DNA of 64,000 nucleotides from DATBGZ01 sp036557785 (GCA_036557785.1 DATBGZ010000083.1:9833-73832); one strand, 5' to 3'. Positions 33,912 to 42,773 are shown, counted from the stretch's first letter. The notes: generated by a model from the sequence alone, not told the origin. A program made the numbers and translations.

Positions 33912-36152
33912 GTGGCAGCTCTTCTCTACCGTCTGGGCGCGTTCAGCGCACGCCACCGGGTCGCGTTCGTCATCGGCTGGCTGACCGTCGTCGTCTGGCT
34001 CGCCGCGGGCGCGCTTGGTGGGATGTCGACGATCAGCGCGTCGCCGTCCGACGCCGGCAGCTTCTTCACGATCCCCGGAGCCGAGTCGAGCAAGGCGATG
34101 GCGACGCTGCAGCGCGAGTTCCCCGACGTGGTGGCGTCGGGCGACGCCGACACGCTTCGACTCGTGGTCGAGGCGCCGACCGGCGAGCGGATCACCGATC
34201 CGGCGAACGTCGAGAAGCTGGCCGCCCTCGAGGCCTCGGCCGCCCGGATCGAGCACGTCGCCTCGGTCGCCAACCCGTTGGACCCGCAGACCCCGTTCTT
34301 CGCGCCCGATCTGACCACGGCCGTGGTGACCCTGACGCTGTCCGGTATCACCGACCAGAACGCCGGCCAGGTCGAGGCGGCGGTCGCGGGCCTGGCCGAC
34401 CAGGCCCGTCAGGCGGGCTTCGTGGCGCAGGTCGGTGGCGACCCCGGTGACGCGCCCATCGAGATCTTCGGCCCGCTGGAGATGCTCGGCGCCGGCGTCG
34501 CGTTCCTCGTGCTCGTCATCACGCTCGGCTCGCTCATCGCGGCCGGCATGAACATGTTCACGGCGCTGATCGGGGTTGGTACGGGGGTGCTCGGCGCGTT
34601 CGCGTACGGCGCCCTCGTCGAGCCGACCGGACCACTGACACCGGCGCTCGCGGTGATGCTCGGACTTGCCCTCGGCATCGACTACGGCCTGTTCATCATC
34701 ACCCGGTTCCGGGCCGAGCTACGGGAAGGTCGCGACGTGGTCGACGCCGCGGGCCGGGCGGTCGCGACGGCCGGCTCGTCGGTGACGGTCGCGGGCTGCA
34801 CGGTCATCACCGCGGTGGCGGCACTCGCGGTCATCGGCATCCCACCGATCACCGAGATCGGGCTCGCGGCCGCGTTCGCCGTCGCCGTCGACGTGCTGGC
34901 GGCAATCACCCTCATCCCCGCAGTCATGGGGATGGTCGGGCGCCGGGCCCTGACGCGACGCGAGCGGGCCGGCACCTCTCGCCGCGACCGGCGCACCCGG
35001 CCCGGAGTTCTGGAGCGGTGGGCCTCGTTCGTGGTGCGCTTCCGCGTCCCGTGCCTCGTCGCCGGCGTGGCGGTACTGGCCGTGCTCGCGATCCCCGTGG
35101 CCACCATGCGGACAGCCCTGACGGTTCCGGGCGGCACCGACGCGGCGTCGTCGCAGCGCGCCGCGTACAACCTGGTGCTGGAGAAGTTCGGCGGTGCCCA
35201 GAGCCCGCTGGTCGTGCTGGTCGAGGGCGGCCGGGTCGCGGACGCCCTGCCGGCCGTCACCACCGCGCTGCAGGGGCTCGACGGCGCCGAGTTCGTCGTC
35301 CCGGGCGCCACCAATCACGCCGGCACCCTCGCCTTCCTGACCGTGGTCCCACGGGGCGGGCCCAACGATCAGTCCACAAAGGACCTCGTGGGCGAGATCC
35401 GGGCGATCGAGAACGACACCGCCGGGGTGCGCCTGTCGGTGACCGGCGAGACCGCGATCGCCATCGACTCGGACGCGCAACTGCGCAAGGCCCTGATCGT
35501 CTACCTGCCCGTGATCGTGGGCGTCTGCATCCTCCTGCTCGTCGTGCTGTTCCGCTCGATCCTCGTCCCGGTCATCGCCGCCCTCGGGTTCCTGCTCTCC
35601 CTGGGCGCCGCACTCGGTCTGACTGTGGCGATCTTCCAGTGGGGGGTGCTCGGTTCGCTCCTGCCGGCAGACGTCGGCAACCCGGTGATGAGCTTCCTCC
35701 CGATCCTGCTCACCGGCATCCTCTTCGGACTCGCCATGGACTATCAGGTCTTCCTGGTCTCGCGGATGCACGAGGCGCATCGCCGGGGCCTTGTGCCGCG
35801 CGAGGCGATCCTCGATGGCTTCGTCCGGTCGGGGCCGGTCGTGGCCGCGGCCGCCGCCATCATGGGATTCGTCTTCGCCGGCTTCGGTGGTGCCACGATG
35901 GTCAGCCTCGCCTCGATCGCGCTCGCCCTCGCCATCGGCGTCCTGGCCGACGCCTTCGTGGTGCGCATGCTCATCGTCCCGGCCGCGCTGGCCGTGTTCG
36001 GTCGTGGTGCCTGGTGGCTGCCGCGCTGGCTCGACCGGGTCCTGCCCCGGCTCGACCACGAGGGTGGGCGGGTGACACCGTCCTCCGTGGACAGTCCCGG
36101 CTCGGGCGAGACCCGGACACCGGAGCCGGCCCTCGCCGGTGAGCGCCGCTGA
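33912..36152 (+). CDS. MMPL family RND transporter
   Basis: A 746-residue, 12-helix export protein. The duplicated Asp-Tyr pairs of the proton relay are visible in GIDYGLFIITRF (first half) and AMDYQVFLVSRMHEAH (second half). Two periplasmic porter loops (about 35-185 and 400-520) are present. The family exports lipids or other hydrophobic compounds. The GTG start follows GGAAGCGGG. The gene is divergent from the two-component system. The last codons form the first unit of a 27-bp tandem repeat. Confidence 0.92.
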   Translation: MAALLYRLGAFSARHRVAFVIGWLTVVVWLAAGALGGMSTISASPSDAGSFFTIPGAESSKAMATLQREFPDVVASGDADTLRLVVEAPTGERITDPANVEKLAALEASAARIEHVASVANPLDPQTPFFAPDLTTAVVTLTLSGITDQNAGQVEAAVAGLADQARQAGFVAQVGGDPGDAPIEIFGPLEMLGAGVAFLVLVITLGSLIAAGMNMFTALIGVGTGVLGAFAYGALVEPTGPLTPALAVMLGLALGIDYGLFIITRFRAELREGRDVVDAAGRAVATAGSSVTVAGCTVITAVAALAVIGIPPITEIGLAAAFAVAVDVLAAITLIPAVMGMVGRRALTRRERAGTSRRDRRTRPGVLERWASFVVRFRVPCLVAGVAVLAVLAIPVATMRTALTVPGGTDAASSQRAAYNLVLEKFGGAQSPLVVLVEGGRVADALPAVTTALQGLDGAEFVVPGATNHAGTLAFLTVVPRGGPNDQSTKDLVGEIRAIENDTAGVRLSVTGETAIAIDSDAQLRKALIVYLPVIVGVCILLLVVLFRSILVPVIAALGFLLSLGAALGLTVAIFQWGVLGSLLPADVGNPVMSFLPILLTGILFGLAMDYQVFLVSRMHEAHRRGLVPREAILDGFVRSGPVVAAAAAIMGFVFAGFGGATMVSLASIALALAIGVLADAFVVRMLIVPAALAVFGRGAWWLPRWLDRVLPRLDHEGGRVTPSSVDSPGSGETRTPEPALAGERR

Positions 36153-36213
36153 CGCGCAATGGCGGGTGAGCGCGGCCGACGGGAAACGGCGGGTGAGCGC
36201 GGCCGACAGGAAA
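36133..36213 (+). repeat. Three tandem 27-bp units spanning the MMPL stop codon
   Basis: Units 36133-36159, 36160-36186 and 36187-36213 share the core GGCGGGTGAGCGCGGCCGAC (first unit diverged). The first includes the MMPL stop; the other two follow it. Confidence 0.8.
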
Positions 36214-36278
36214 CCAGGTGTGTTCCGGTGTCATCGTGACGAGACTGGACCCACGCGCTGCGTCGGTTGGGGTGAGGG

Positions 36279-37367
36279 ATGAAGGGCCTCGAGCTGTGCC
36301 GGGCGTTCTACGCCGAGGCCGTACGGCCGTTGCTCGCACAGGCCTACCCCGACCTGCGGTACGCGGCCGCGCGGCTGGGCCCCGGCTCGGAGGTGCTGGG
36401 CTTTGACAGCGAGCGTTCCGCGGACCATGACTGGGGGCCGCGGTTGGAGCTGTTCCTGGCTCCCGCGGACGCGGCCCGGCACGGCGGGGCGATCAGCGAG
36501 TTTCTGGCCTCCCGCCTACCGAAGCGGTTCCGGGGCTGGCCGACCAACTTCGAGCCGCCCGACGCGCTTGTGCGGGTGATGACGCCGACCGAGGGCCCGG
36601 TGGCGCACCGGGTGGTCGTCACCGACCTCGGTAGCTGGTCCACGGCATGCCTGGGCTTCGATCCGCTTGCGGGCGTCACCGTCTTCGATTGGCTCGCCAC
36701 ACCGGCGCAGTTGCTCGCCGAGGCCACCGCGGGGGCGGTGTTCCACGACGGCATCGGTGAGCTGACCGAGGTCCGTGCTCGCCTGGCCTGGTACCCCGAC
36801 GACGTGTGGCGCTACCTGCTCGCCTGCCAGTGGCTGCGCCTCGGCGAGGAGGAGCCGTTCGTAGGGCGATCGGCCGAGGCGGGCGACGACCTGGGTAGCC
36901 GGCTGTTGGCGGCACGCCTGGCCCGGGACGTGATGCGGCTGTGCCTGCTGCTCGCGCGCCGGTATCCGCCGTACGGCAAGTGGCTCGGCACGGCGTTCGC
37001 GGCGCTGCCGGACGCCGCCGGGATCGCGGCCGCCCTCGCTGCGGCGCTCGCAGCCGACGATGGCGGGGACCGCCAGTCCGCGCTCTGCGACGCGTACGAG
37101 CAGGCCGGCCGATGGCAGAACCGGCTGGGTCTCGCGCGGGAAGTCGACGCGACACGTCGACCGTTCTTCGACCGTCCCTACCCGGTTATCGCCGCCGGAC
37201 GGTTCGCCTCGGCCCTGCTCGCCGGAATCGAGGATCGCGAGATCGCTCGCCGGCCCGCGATCGGCGGCATCGACCAGTTCGCCGACAGCACCCCGGTGCT
37301 GTGCCAGCCCGGTCCGGCCAGGGCCCTGATGGCGGCGCTGTGGTCGAACCCGGCCGGGCCCGAGTAG
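36279..37367 (+). CDS. DUF4037 family protein (nucleotidyltransferase-like)
   Basis: A 362-residue soluble protein. The N-terminal region has GPGSEVLGFDSERSADHDWGP (in part residues 33-52), which resembles the G-S ... D-x-D active site of minimal nucleotidyltransferases and is the hallmark of DUF4037. The C-terminal half is helical. GGTGAGGG stands next to the ATG. The substrate is unknown. It lies alone between the MMPL gene and the arginine-degrading pair. Confidence 0.78.
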   Translation: MKGLELCRAFYAEAVRPLLAQAYPDLRYAAARLGPGSEVLGFDSERSADHDWGPRLELFLAPADAARHGGAISEFLASRLPKRFRGWPTNFEPPDALVRVMTPTEGPVAHRVVVTDLGSWSTACLGFDPLAGVTVFDWLATPAQLLAEATAGAVFHDGIGELTEVRARLAWYPDDVWRYLLACQWLRLGEEEPFVGRSAEAGDDLGSRLLAARLARDVMRLCLLLARRYPPYGKWLGTAFAALPDAAGIAAALAAALAADDGGDRQSALCDAYEQAGRWQNRLGLAREVDATRRPFFDRPYPVIAAGRFASALLAGIEDREIARRPAIGGIDQFADSTPVLCQPGPARALMAALWSNPAGPE

Positions 37368-37571
37368 CATCGACGCTTCTCGCCGGCCGCCAGCGGCGCA
37401 ACGATCCGTCGGTATCGGCAGGGTTCGCGCAACGGTCCGTCAGCGACACGCACGATGCGGCGATGGATGTTGGCCCACCCCCGCCCGTACGCTGGGTGTC
37501 TGGGTGGTACCCGCGTCCCGCCTCCGATGCACCGAGCCGCACGACGACGCGCGACCCCGGAGGTTAGCGAC

Positions 37572-38381
37572 ATGGCCTCGCGTGTGCAGTCCGTACGCCG
37601 GTACCTGATGTGCCGGCCCACGCATTTCACCGTCGAGTACGTCATCAACCCGTGGATGCATCCGACCGTGCCGACGGATAACGCCCGTGCGGTGGGGCAG
37701 TGGACGACGCTGCGGGACACCTACCTTGAACTCGGCCACGCGGTCGAGGAGATCGACCCGCTGCCCGGGCTGCCGGACATGGTCTTCGCCGCCAACGGCG
37801 CCACCGTCATCGATGGCATCGCGTACGGTGCGCAGTTCCGGTACCCCCAGCGCGCCGCCGAGGGCCCGGCGTACGCGAACCGGCTCGCCGAGCTCGGCTT
37901 CGAGACCAGCGCCCCGAAGTCCATCAACGAGGGTGAGGGTGACTTCCTGCTCACCGACCGGTACCTGTTGGCCGGCACGGGCTTTCGCACCGACTACTCC
38001 GCGCATGCCGAGGCACAGGAGGTATTCGGCCGGCCCGTGGTCAGCCTGCAACTGGTCGACCCTCGCTTCTACCACCTCGATACCGCGCTCGCGGTCCTCG
38101 GCGACACGATCGCGTTCCTGCCCGAGGCGTTCAGCCCCGGCAGCGTCGCGGTGCTGCGCCGGCTCTTCCCGGATGCCATCGAGGCGGAGGTGGCCGACGC
38201 GGAATGGCTGGGGCTGAACGCGGTGTGCGACGGCCGTACGGTCGTGTTGCCGGTGCAGGCTGAGGCGCTCGCGGCCCAGGTGCGGTCGCGAGGCTTTGAG
38301 CCGGTGACGGTGGATGTCTCGGAGCTGCTGAAGGCCGGCGGTGGACCGAAGTGCTGCACTCTCGAACTCAGGAGCGCGTGA
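37572..38381 (+). CDS. DDAH-fold guanidino hydrolase, probably an arginine dihydrolase-type enzyme
   Basis: A 269-residue member of the guanidine-group-modifying superfamily. Catalytic residues visible are the His near 167 (FYHLDTAL) and the nucleophile Cys in GPKCCTLE (261-262). It would usually be annotated dimethylargininase (ddaH). However, the segment LPDMVFAANG puts an Asn (N75) where cyanobacterial arginine dihydrolases (ArgZ/AgrE) have the Asn reported to allow direct formation of ornithine. The next gene is rocD, which uses ornithine; this context supports that activity but does not prove it. GGAGG lies 8 nt before the ATG. Confidence 0.82.
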   Translation: MASRVQSVRRYLMCRPTHFTVEYVINPWMHPTVPTDNARAVGQWTTLRDTYLELGHAVEEIDPLPGLPDMVFAANGATVIDGIAYGAQFRYPQRAAEGPAYANRLAELGFETSAPKSINEGEGDFLLTDRYLLAGTGFRTDYSAHAEAQEVFGRPVVSLQLVDPRFYHLDTALAVLGDTIAFLPEAFSPGSVAVLRRLFPDAIEAEVADAEWLGLNAVCDGRTVVLPVQAEALAAQVRSRGFEPVTVDVSELLKAGGGPKCCTLELRSA

Positions 38382-39595
38382 TGACGACGACGCAGAACCG
38401 GACCGCCCCCGCGGTCGCCGAAGCCGACCTCTACTCGGCCCACAACTACCACCCACTGCCCGTGGTGCTCGCGGAGGCCGACGGTGCGTGGGTGACCGAT
38501 GTGGACGGTCGGCGCTACCTGGACTTCCTCGCCGGCTACTCCGCGCTGAACTTCGGCCACCGGCACCCGGCGCTGATCGACGCTGCCCGCAAGCAGCTCG
38601 AGCAGGTGACCCTGACCAGCCGGGCGTTCCTCTCCGAACAGCTCGGGCCCTTCTGCCACGCCCTGGCCGACCTCTGCGGCAAGCAGAAGGTCCTGCCGAT
38701 GAACACCGGCGCCGAGGCCGTGGAGACGGGCATCAAGGTCGCCCGCAAGTGGGGTTACCTGGCCAAGGGCGTGCCGGACGGCCAGGCCACGATCGTGGTC
38801 GCGGCCGAGAACTTCCACGGCCGCACGACCACCATCATCAGCTTCTCCACGGACCCGTCGGCGCGCGCGGACTTCGGGCCGTACACGCCGGGGTTCCGGG
38901 TGGTCCCGTTCGGCGACATCGAAGCGATGCGGGCCGCGATCGACGAGACCACGGCGGCCGTGCTGATCGAGCCGATCCAGGGCGAGGCGGGCGTCGTCGT
39001 GCCGCCGGCTGGATATCTGCCGGCGGTTCGCGAGCTGTGCACATCGAAGAACGTGCTCTTCATCGCGGATGAGGTCCAGTCCGGACTGGGGCGGACCGGC
39101 CGGACGTTCGCCTGCGAGCACGACGGCGTGGTGCCCGACATGTACCTGCTGGGCAAGGCGCTCGGCGGTGGCATCGTGCCGGTCTCGGCGGTCGTGGCGA
39201 ATGACGACGTGCTGGGCGTGCTCCGGCCCGGTGAACACGGGTCGACCTTCGGCGGCAACCCGCTCGCCTGCGCGATCGGTCTCGCGGTCATCGATCTGCT
39301 GCGCACCGGTGAGTTCCAACTGCGGGCTCGCGAGCTCGGCGTCGTCCTGCATGAGCGCCTGGGCGGGCTGGTGGGTCATGGCGTGACCGCGGTCCGGGGC
39401 CGGGGCCTGTGGGCCGGCGTCGACATCGATCCCTCGCTGATGACGGGGCGCGAGGCGTGCGAAGGGCTGCTGGCTCGCGGTGTCCTCGCCAAGGACACCC
39501 ACGGGACCACGCTGCGCCTGGCGCCACCGCTGGTCGTCACCGAGGCCGATGTCGAGTTCGCTGTGGACCGCCTCGGCGAGGTGCTCGCCGCCTGA
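38381..39595 (+). CDS. rocD: Ornithine aminotransferase
   Basis: A 404-residue class III PLP aminotransferase that converts ornithine and 2-oxoglutarate to glutamate semialdehyde and glutamate. K259 (LLGKALGGG) binds PLP. Further landmarks are NTGAEAVETGIKVARKWGY near 107, EPIQGEAGV near 204 and IADEVQSGLGRTG near 229. The ATG overlaps the preceding stop by one base (TGATG) with AGGAG 6 nt upstream, so the pair is translationally coupled. A strong hairpin terminator follows. Confidence 0.94.
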   Translation: MTTTQNRTAPAVAEADLYSAHNYHPLPVVLAEADGAWVTDVDGRRYLDFLAGYSALNFGHRHPALIDAARKQLEQVTLTSRAFLSEQLGPFCHALADLCGKQKVLPMNTGAEAVETGIKVARKWGYLAKGVPDGQATIVVAAENFHGRTTTIISFSTDPSARADFGPYTPGFRVVPFGDIEAMRAAIDETTAAVLIEPIQGEAGVVVPPAGYLPAVRELCTSKNVLFIADEVQSGLGRTGRTFACEHDGVVPDMYLLGKALGGGIVPVSAVVANDDVLGVLRPGEHGSTFGGNPLACAIGLAVIDLLRTGEFQLRARELGVVLHERLGGLVGHGVTAVRGRGLWAGVDIDPSLMTGREACEGLLARGVLAKDTHGTTLRLAPPLVVTEADVEFAVDRLGEVLAA

Positions 39596-39610
39596 GTCCG
39601 CGTCGGCGCT

Positions 39611-39639
39611 GTGGGCGGTGCCTGCCAGGAGCCGCCCAC
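39611..39639 (+). terminator. Hairpin terminator after rocD
   Basis: GTGGGCGG, a 13-nt loop and CCGCCCAC form a perfect 8-bp GC stem 16 bp after the rocD stop. No U-run follows, as is common in actinobacteria. Confidence 0.65.
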
Positions 39640-39681
39640 CGCGCAGCAATAAACCCGCGGCCACCTCGATGATCATTCCGC

Positions 39682-39687
39682 GATAAT
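39682..39687 (+). promoter_or_regulatory. -10 box (GATAAT) for a probable leaderless phosphotransferase mRNA
   Basis: GATAAT matches TATAAT at five of six positions and ends 6 nt before the GTG at 39694. No Shine-Dalgarno is present. Confidence 0.5.
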
Positions 39688-39693
39688 GGCGAC

Positions 39694-40431
39694 GTGGAAG
39701 AGGTCGCGGTCCTCGTCGCCCATAACGAGCGCGCGACCCTGCGCGTCGGAGACGTGTTCCTGAAGATCGACGCTGATCAGACGCGCACCGACGTCGAGGT
39801 CGAGGCGATGGCGCTGGCGCCGATCCCGACCCCGCAGGTTCTGTGGCGAAAGGCGCCCGTGCTCGCGCTCGCCGCCCTCCCGGGGAGGGAACTTGGCCGC
39901 CTCGGCGATCCCTCGCCCGCGTCGTCGGCGGCGTGGGCCGCGGCGGGTGCGGCCGTGCGGATGCTGCATGACGCGCCCCTGCCGCCCTGGCCCGGTCGGC
40001 GCCTTGAGGAGATCGCCTCGCGCCTGCACGGCGAATGCGAGTGGCTCGTCGCGAACGGTGTCCTCCCCACCGACCTGGTCACCCGCAACCGCCAGGTTGC
40101 CCAGGCTGCGCTTCGGCCGTGGACACCGGTGTTCATGCACGGCGACCTGCAGATCACCCACGTGTTCGTCGACGGTGACCAGATCACCGGCGTGATCGAC
40201 TGGTCGGAGGCGGCCCAGGGCGATGCCCTGTACGACATCGCCGTCTTGACGCTCGGACACGAGGAGCACCTTGACGACCTGGTCGCCGGCTACGGCACCG
40301 AGGTCGACCTCGACGTGATCCACGGGTGGTGGTCGTTCCGAGCTCTGGTGGCGTTCCGCTGGCTGGTCGAGCACGGCTTCGACCCGTCCTTGCCAGGCTG
40401 CGAGCTCGACGTGCTGAGATCACGGATGTGA
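39694..40431 (+). CDS. Aminoglycoside/choline phosphotransferase family protein
   Basis: A 245-residue kinase-fold protein. The Brenner motif HGDLQITHVFVDGD with its catalytic Asp lies near 150, and the metal-binding VIDWSEAAQGDALYDIA follows near 167. The N-lobe is short, with a Lys in VFLKIDAD. Many members phosphorylate small molecules rather than antibiotics, so resistance should not be assumed. The GTG start is probably leaderless. Confidence 0.8.
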   Translation: MEEVAVLVAHNERATLRVGDVFLKIDADQTRTDVEVEAMALAPIPTPQVLWRKAPVLALAALPGRELGRLGDPSPASSAAWAAAGAAVRMLHDAPLPPWPGRRLEEIASRLHGECEWLVANGVLPTDLVTRNRQVAQAALRPWTPVFMHGDLQITHVFVDGDQITGVIDWSEAAQGDALYDIAVLTLGHEEHLDDLVAGYGTEVDLDVIHGWWSFRALVAFRWLVEHGFDPSLPGCELDVLRSRM

Positions 40432-40462
40432 GACAGCACGATCCCGACGGCAACGAGCGGCG

Positions 40463-41239
40463 CTACGCCGAGAGTTTGTCCAGAGTGGACATCTCGTCGG
40501 TGGTGAGGGAGAAGCCGAAGACGCCGAGGTTCTCGTCGATGCGCTCCGGCGTGGCGGACTTCGGGATCACGACGATGTCGTGCTGCAGATGCCAGCGCAG
40601 CACGACCTGTGCCGGGGTGACCCCGTGGGCGGTCGCGATGGCGGCGAGCACCGGCGAGCGCAGGTCGCTTCGCTTCAGCGGGCTGTACCCCTCCACCACG
40701 ATGCCACGCTCCTGGTGCGCAGCCAGGATGTCGGCCGAGTGGTGGAAGGGGCTCCACGGCACCTGGTTGAGCGCCGGTGCCTCGCCGGTCTCCACAGTGA
40801 TCCGGTCGATCTGGGCGATGCTGAAGTTGCTGACGCCGACGGCTCGAGCCCGGCCCTCGGCCCGGGCCGCGAGCAGCGCCTCCCAGGTCGCGACGAGCGC
40901 TCGGTCCGAGGTGGGCCAGTGGATGAGCCACAGGTCAACCGCCTCGACGTCGAGCGCGCGCAGGCTCGCGTCGAGCGTGTCGCGAGCCCGCCCGGCGCGT
41001 TCGGCCGGCAGCTTCGTGGTGAGGAACACCTCGTCGCGGGGCAGGCCGGAGTCCCACAGCGCCCGACCCACCTCGCCCTCGTTGCCGTACATGGTGGCCG
41101 TGTCGATGTGGCGGTAGCCGGCGTCGAGCGCGTACCGGATGGCGTCATAGGCCCGGCGCCCGCTCATCTGCCAGGTGCCCAGTCCCACGCGCGGGAGGTC
41201 CACGCCGCTGGCCAACCGGATGGTCGTCGTCACCCTCAT
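40463..41239 (-). CDS. Aldo/keto reductase
   Basis: A 258-residue NADPH-dependent TIM-barrel reductase. The catalytic tetrad is visible: Asp and Tyr in DTATMYGNE (about 46-54), Lys in LTTKL near 76 and His in LIHWP near 106. The NADPH phosphate-binding segment is IPKSATPERIDEN. The substrate is not predictable. It stands alone, divergent from the toxin-antitoxin operon. Confidence 0.9.
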   Translation of the reverse strand: MRVTTTIRLASGVDLPRVGLGTWQMSGRRAYDAIRYALDAGYRHIDTATMYGNEGEVGRALWDSGLPRDEVFLTTKLPAERAGRARDTLDASLRALDVEAVDLWLIHWPTSDRALVATWEALLAARAEGRARAVGVSNFSIAQIDRITVETGEAPALNQVPWSPFHHSADILAAHQERGIVVEGYSPLKRSDLRSPVLAAIATAHGVTPAQVVLRWHLQHDIVVIPKSATPERIDENLGVFGFSLTTDEMSTLDKLSA

Positions 41240-41284
41240 GCCGCTGATTCTGCCCGTTCGCCCGCGGCAACCGGCAATGAACCG

Positions 41285-41313
41285 GTGTTGCACCACTTGA
41301 GAAGTGCTACACT
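41285..41313 (+). promoter_or_regulatory. Promoter and overlapping dyad operator of the PIN toxin-antitoxin operon
   Basis: The -10 box TACACT (41308-41313) ends 7 nt before the antitoxin GTG, predicting a leaderless mRNA. A dyad overlaps it: CACTT-GAG-AAGTG (41294-41306) flanked by GTGT (41285-41288) and ACAC (41309-41312). An operator on the -10 box is what autoregulation by an antitoxin complex requires. Confidence 0.55.
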
Positions 41314-41320
41314 CACCCGC

Positions 41321-41590
41321 GTGCCAACGAACCGCGTGCGCCACATGATCACGGAGACCGACGAGGTAGCGCGAGCCATCGACGAGGCGGCCCGCCAGTG
41401 GCCCGGCGTGGGCGGTGGGCGGGCGCGACTGCTCGTGCTCCTGGTCCAGGAGGGCTACCGCTGCATCCGCGAGGAGCGGCGCAAGGACAACGAGCTCCGC
41501 CGCGCGGGGATCCTCCAGGCGAGCGGGTCGCTGGCCGGCATCTACGAGCATGGCTACCTCGATCGCCTCCGAGCGGAGTGGCCGCAGTGA
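41321..41590 (+). CDS. Putative antitoxin of a PIN-type toxin-antitoxin pair
   Basis: An 89-residue protein without a family I can name. It is charged and mostly helical: an N-terminal TNRVRHMITETDEVARAID stretch, then GRARLLVLLVQEGYRCIREERR and a C-terminal GSLAGIYEHGYLDRLRAEW. The GTG is preceded by a -10 box and dyad. The stop overlaps the PIN gene as GTGA. The small size, order and coupling fit an antitoxin; the C-terminal part would wrap the toxin. DNA binding is inferred from the operator. Confidence 0.65.
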   Translation: MPTNRVRHMITETDEVARAIDEAARQWPGVGGGRARLLVLLVQEGYRCIREERRKDNELRRAGILQASGSLAGIYEHGYLDRLRAEWPQ

Positions 41591-42012
41591 TCGTTCTCGA
41601 CGCGAGCGTACTGGTGGCGCACCTGAACCCGGACGATGCCAACCATGCACGAGCGCACGTTGCTCTGCTCGGGGCCGCCGAGCACCCTCTGGCCGCGAGC
41701 TGCCTGACCTTGGCGGAGGTTCTGGTCGGGCCGGCGAGGGCGGGGAGGATCGAGCAGGCCAAGGCCATGCTCGCGGGCATGGAGATCGAGGAGATCTCGG
41801 TGGGCGCCGGGTCGGCGGAGCGCCTTGCCCGGCTGCGCGCCGAGACCGGGCTCAGGCTGCCGGAATGCTGCGTGCTGCTTGCGGCGCAGATCGTCCAGGC
41901 CGACGGCGTGCTGACCTTCGACGAGAGGCTCGACAGGCGGGCCCAGCAGCTCGGCATAGGCTGGGTACCTCCGCAGCCAGTACCGCCGGGGAGTGGGAGT
42001 GCCGATGTCTGA
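41587..42012 (+). CDS. PIN-domain ribonuclease toxin (VapC-like)
   Basis: A 141-residue PIN domain. Acidic residues for Mg2+ are D5 (VLDASVLVA), the Glu of CLTLAEVLVGP near 43 and the Asp of LTFDERLDRRA near 116. At the third position the usual LPD is LPE (LPECCVLLAAQ), a conservative Asp-to-Glu change that may alter activity. VapC-type toxins cut RNA, often tRNA or rRNA loops. Overlaps the antitoxin (4 nt) and the downstream SDR gene (8 nt). Confidence 0.82.
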   Translation: MIVLDASVLVAHLNPDDANHARAHVALLGAAEHPLAASCLTLAEVLVGPARAGRIEQAKAMLAGMEIEEISVGAGSAERLARLRAETGLRLPECCVLLAAQIVQADGVLTFDERLDRRAQQLGIGWVPPQPVPPGSGSADV

Positions 42013-42748
42013 CCGGTCCGCGATCGTCACGGGTGCCAGCCGGGGGATCGGGCTCGCCATCGCCCAGGCCCTTGTGGCGCGGGGCGTCCGGGTGTGCATC
42101 ACCGGGCGCAACGAGGAGCCGCTCGCGCTCGCCGCCGCTGAGCTCGGCGCGGATCGGGCGACGTTCGTCGCCGGCCGCGCCCACGACCCGGCGCATCAGG
42201 ACGCGGCCATCGATGCCGTCATGCGTGCCTATGGCCGGGTCGACTACCTGGTCAACAACGTGGGTACCAATCCGGTCGCCGCGGCGGCTATCGGCACCGA
42301 CCTCGAAGCGGTGCGGAAGATCTTTGATATCAATGTCTTCGCGGCGTTGGAGTGGACCAAGAAGGTGCATCGCGCCTGGATGGGTGAGCACGGCGGAGCC
42401 ATCGTCAACGTCACCTCGGTGGCGGGCATCCGACCGGCGCCGGTGATCGGCATCTACGGCATGTCGAAGGCGGCACTGAAGTACCTCACCGAGCTGCTCG
42501 CGGTGGAACTCGCTCCGACGATCCGGGTCAACGCGGTCGCGCCAGCGATCGTGAAGACCGCGTTCGCCCGGGCCCTCTACGAGAGCAACGAGGAGCAGGT
42601 CGCGGCGAACTACCCGGCCAAGCGGCTCGGCGTGCCGGCCGACGTCGCCGGCGCGGTGGCGTATCTGCTCTCGGACGAGGCGGGCTGGGTCACCGGCCAG
42701 ACGCTGGTGCTCGATGGCGGCGCTACCCTCACCGGCGGCCTGATCTGA
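42005..42748 (+). CDS. Short-chain dehydrogenase/reductase
   Basis: A 247-residue Rossmann-fold oxidoreductase. The cofactor loop is TGASRGIGLA, the structural Asn motif NNVGTN (usually NNAG), and the catalytic Ser, Tyr and Lys are in NVTSVAG and YGMSKAALK. Most like the FabG-type classical SDRs; substrate unknown. It begins 8 nt inside the PIN toxin gene with GGGAG 8 nt before the ATG, so it is co-transcribed with the toxin-antitoxin pair, which is unusual. Confidence 0.9.
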   Translation: MSDRSAIVTGASRGIGLAIAQALVARGVRVCITGRNEEPLALAAAELGADRATFVAGRAHDPAHQDAAIDAVMRAYGRVDYLVNNVGTNPVAAAAIGTDLEAVRKIFDINVFAALEWTKKVHRAWMGEHGGAIVNVTSVAGIRPAPVIGIYGMSKAALKYLTELLAVELAPTIRVNAVAPAIVKTAFARALYESNEEQVAANYPAKRLGVPADVAGAVAYLLSDEAGWVTGQTLVLDGGATLTGGLI

Positions 42749-42749
42749 G

Positions 42750-42773
42750 CCGCCCAGTCCTACTCACGGGCGG
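42750..42773. terminator. Bidirectional hairpin between SDR and SWIM genes
   Basis: CCGCCC, a 12-nt loop and GGGCGG between two convergent genes. The SWIM stop codon lies in the loop. Confidence 0.4.

Noticed and set aside
39694..40431. Aminoglycoside resistance gene
   Set aside because: The APH fold is clear, but the family is broad and nothing shows antibiotic specificity.
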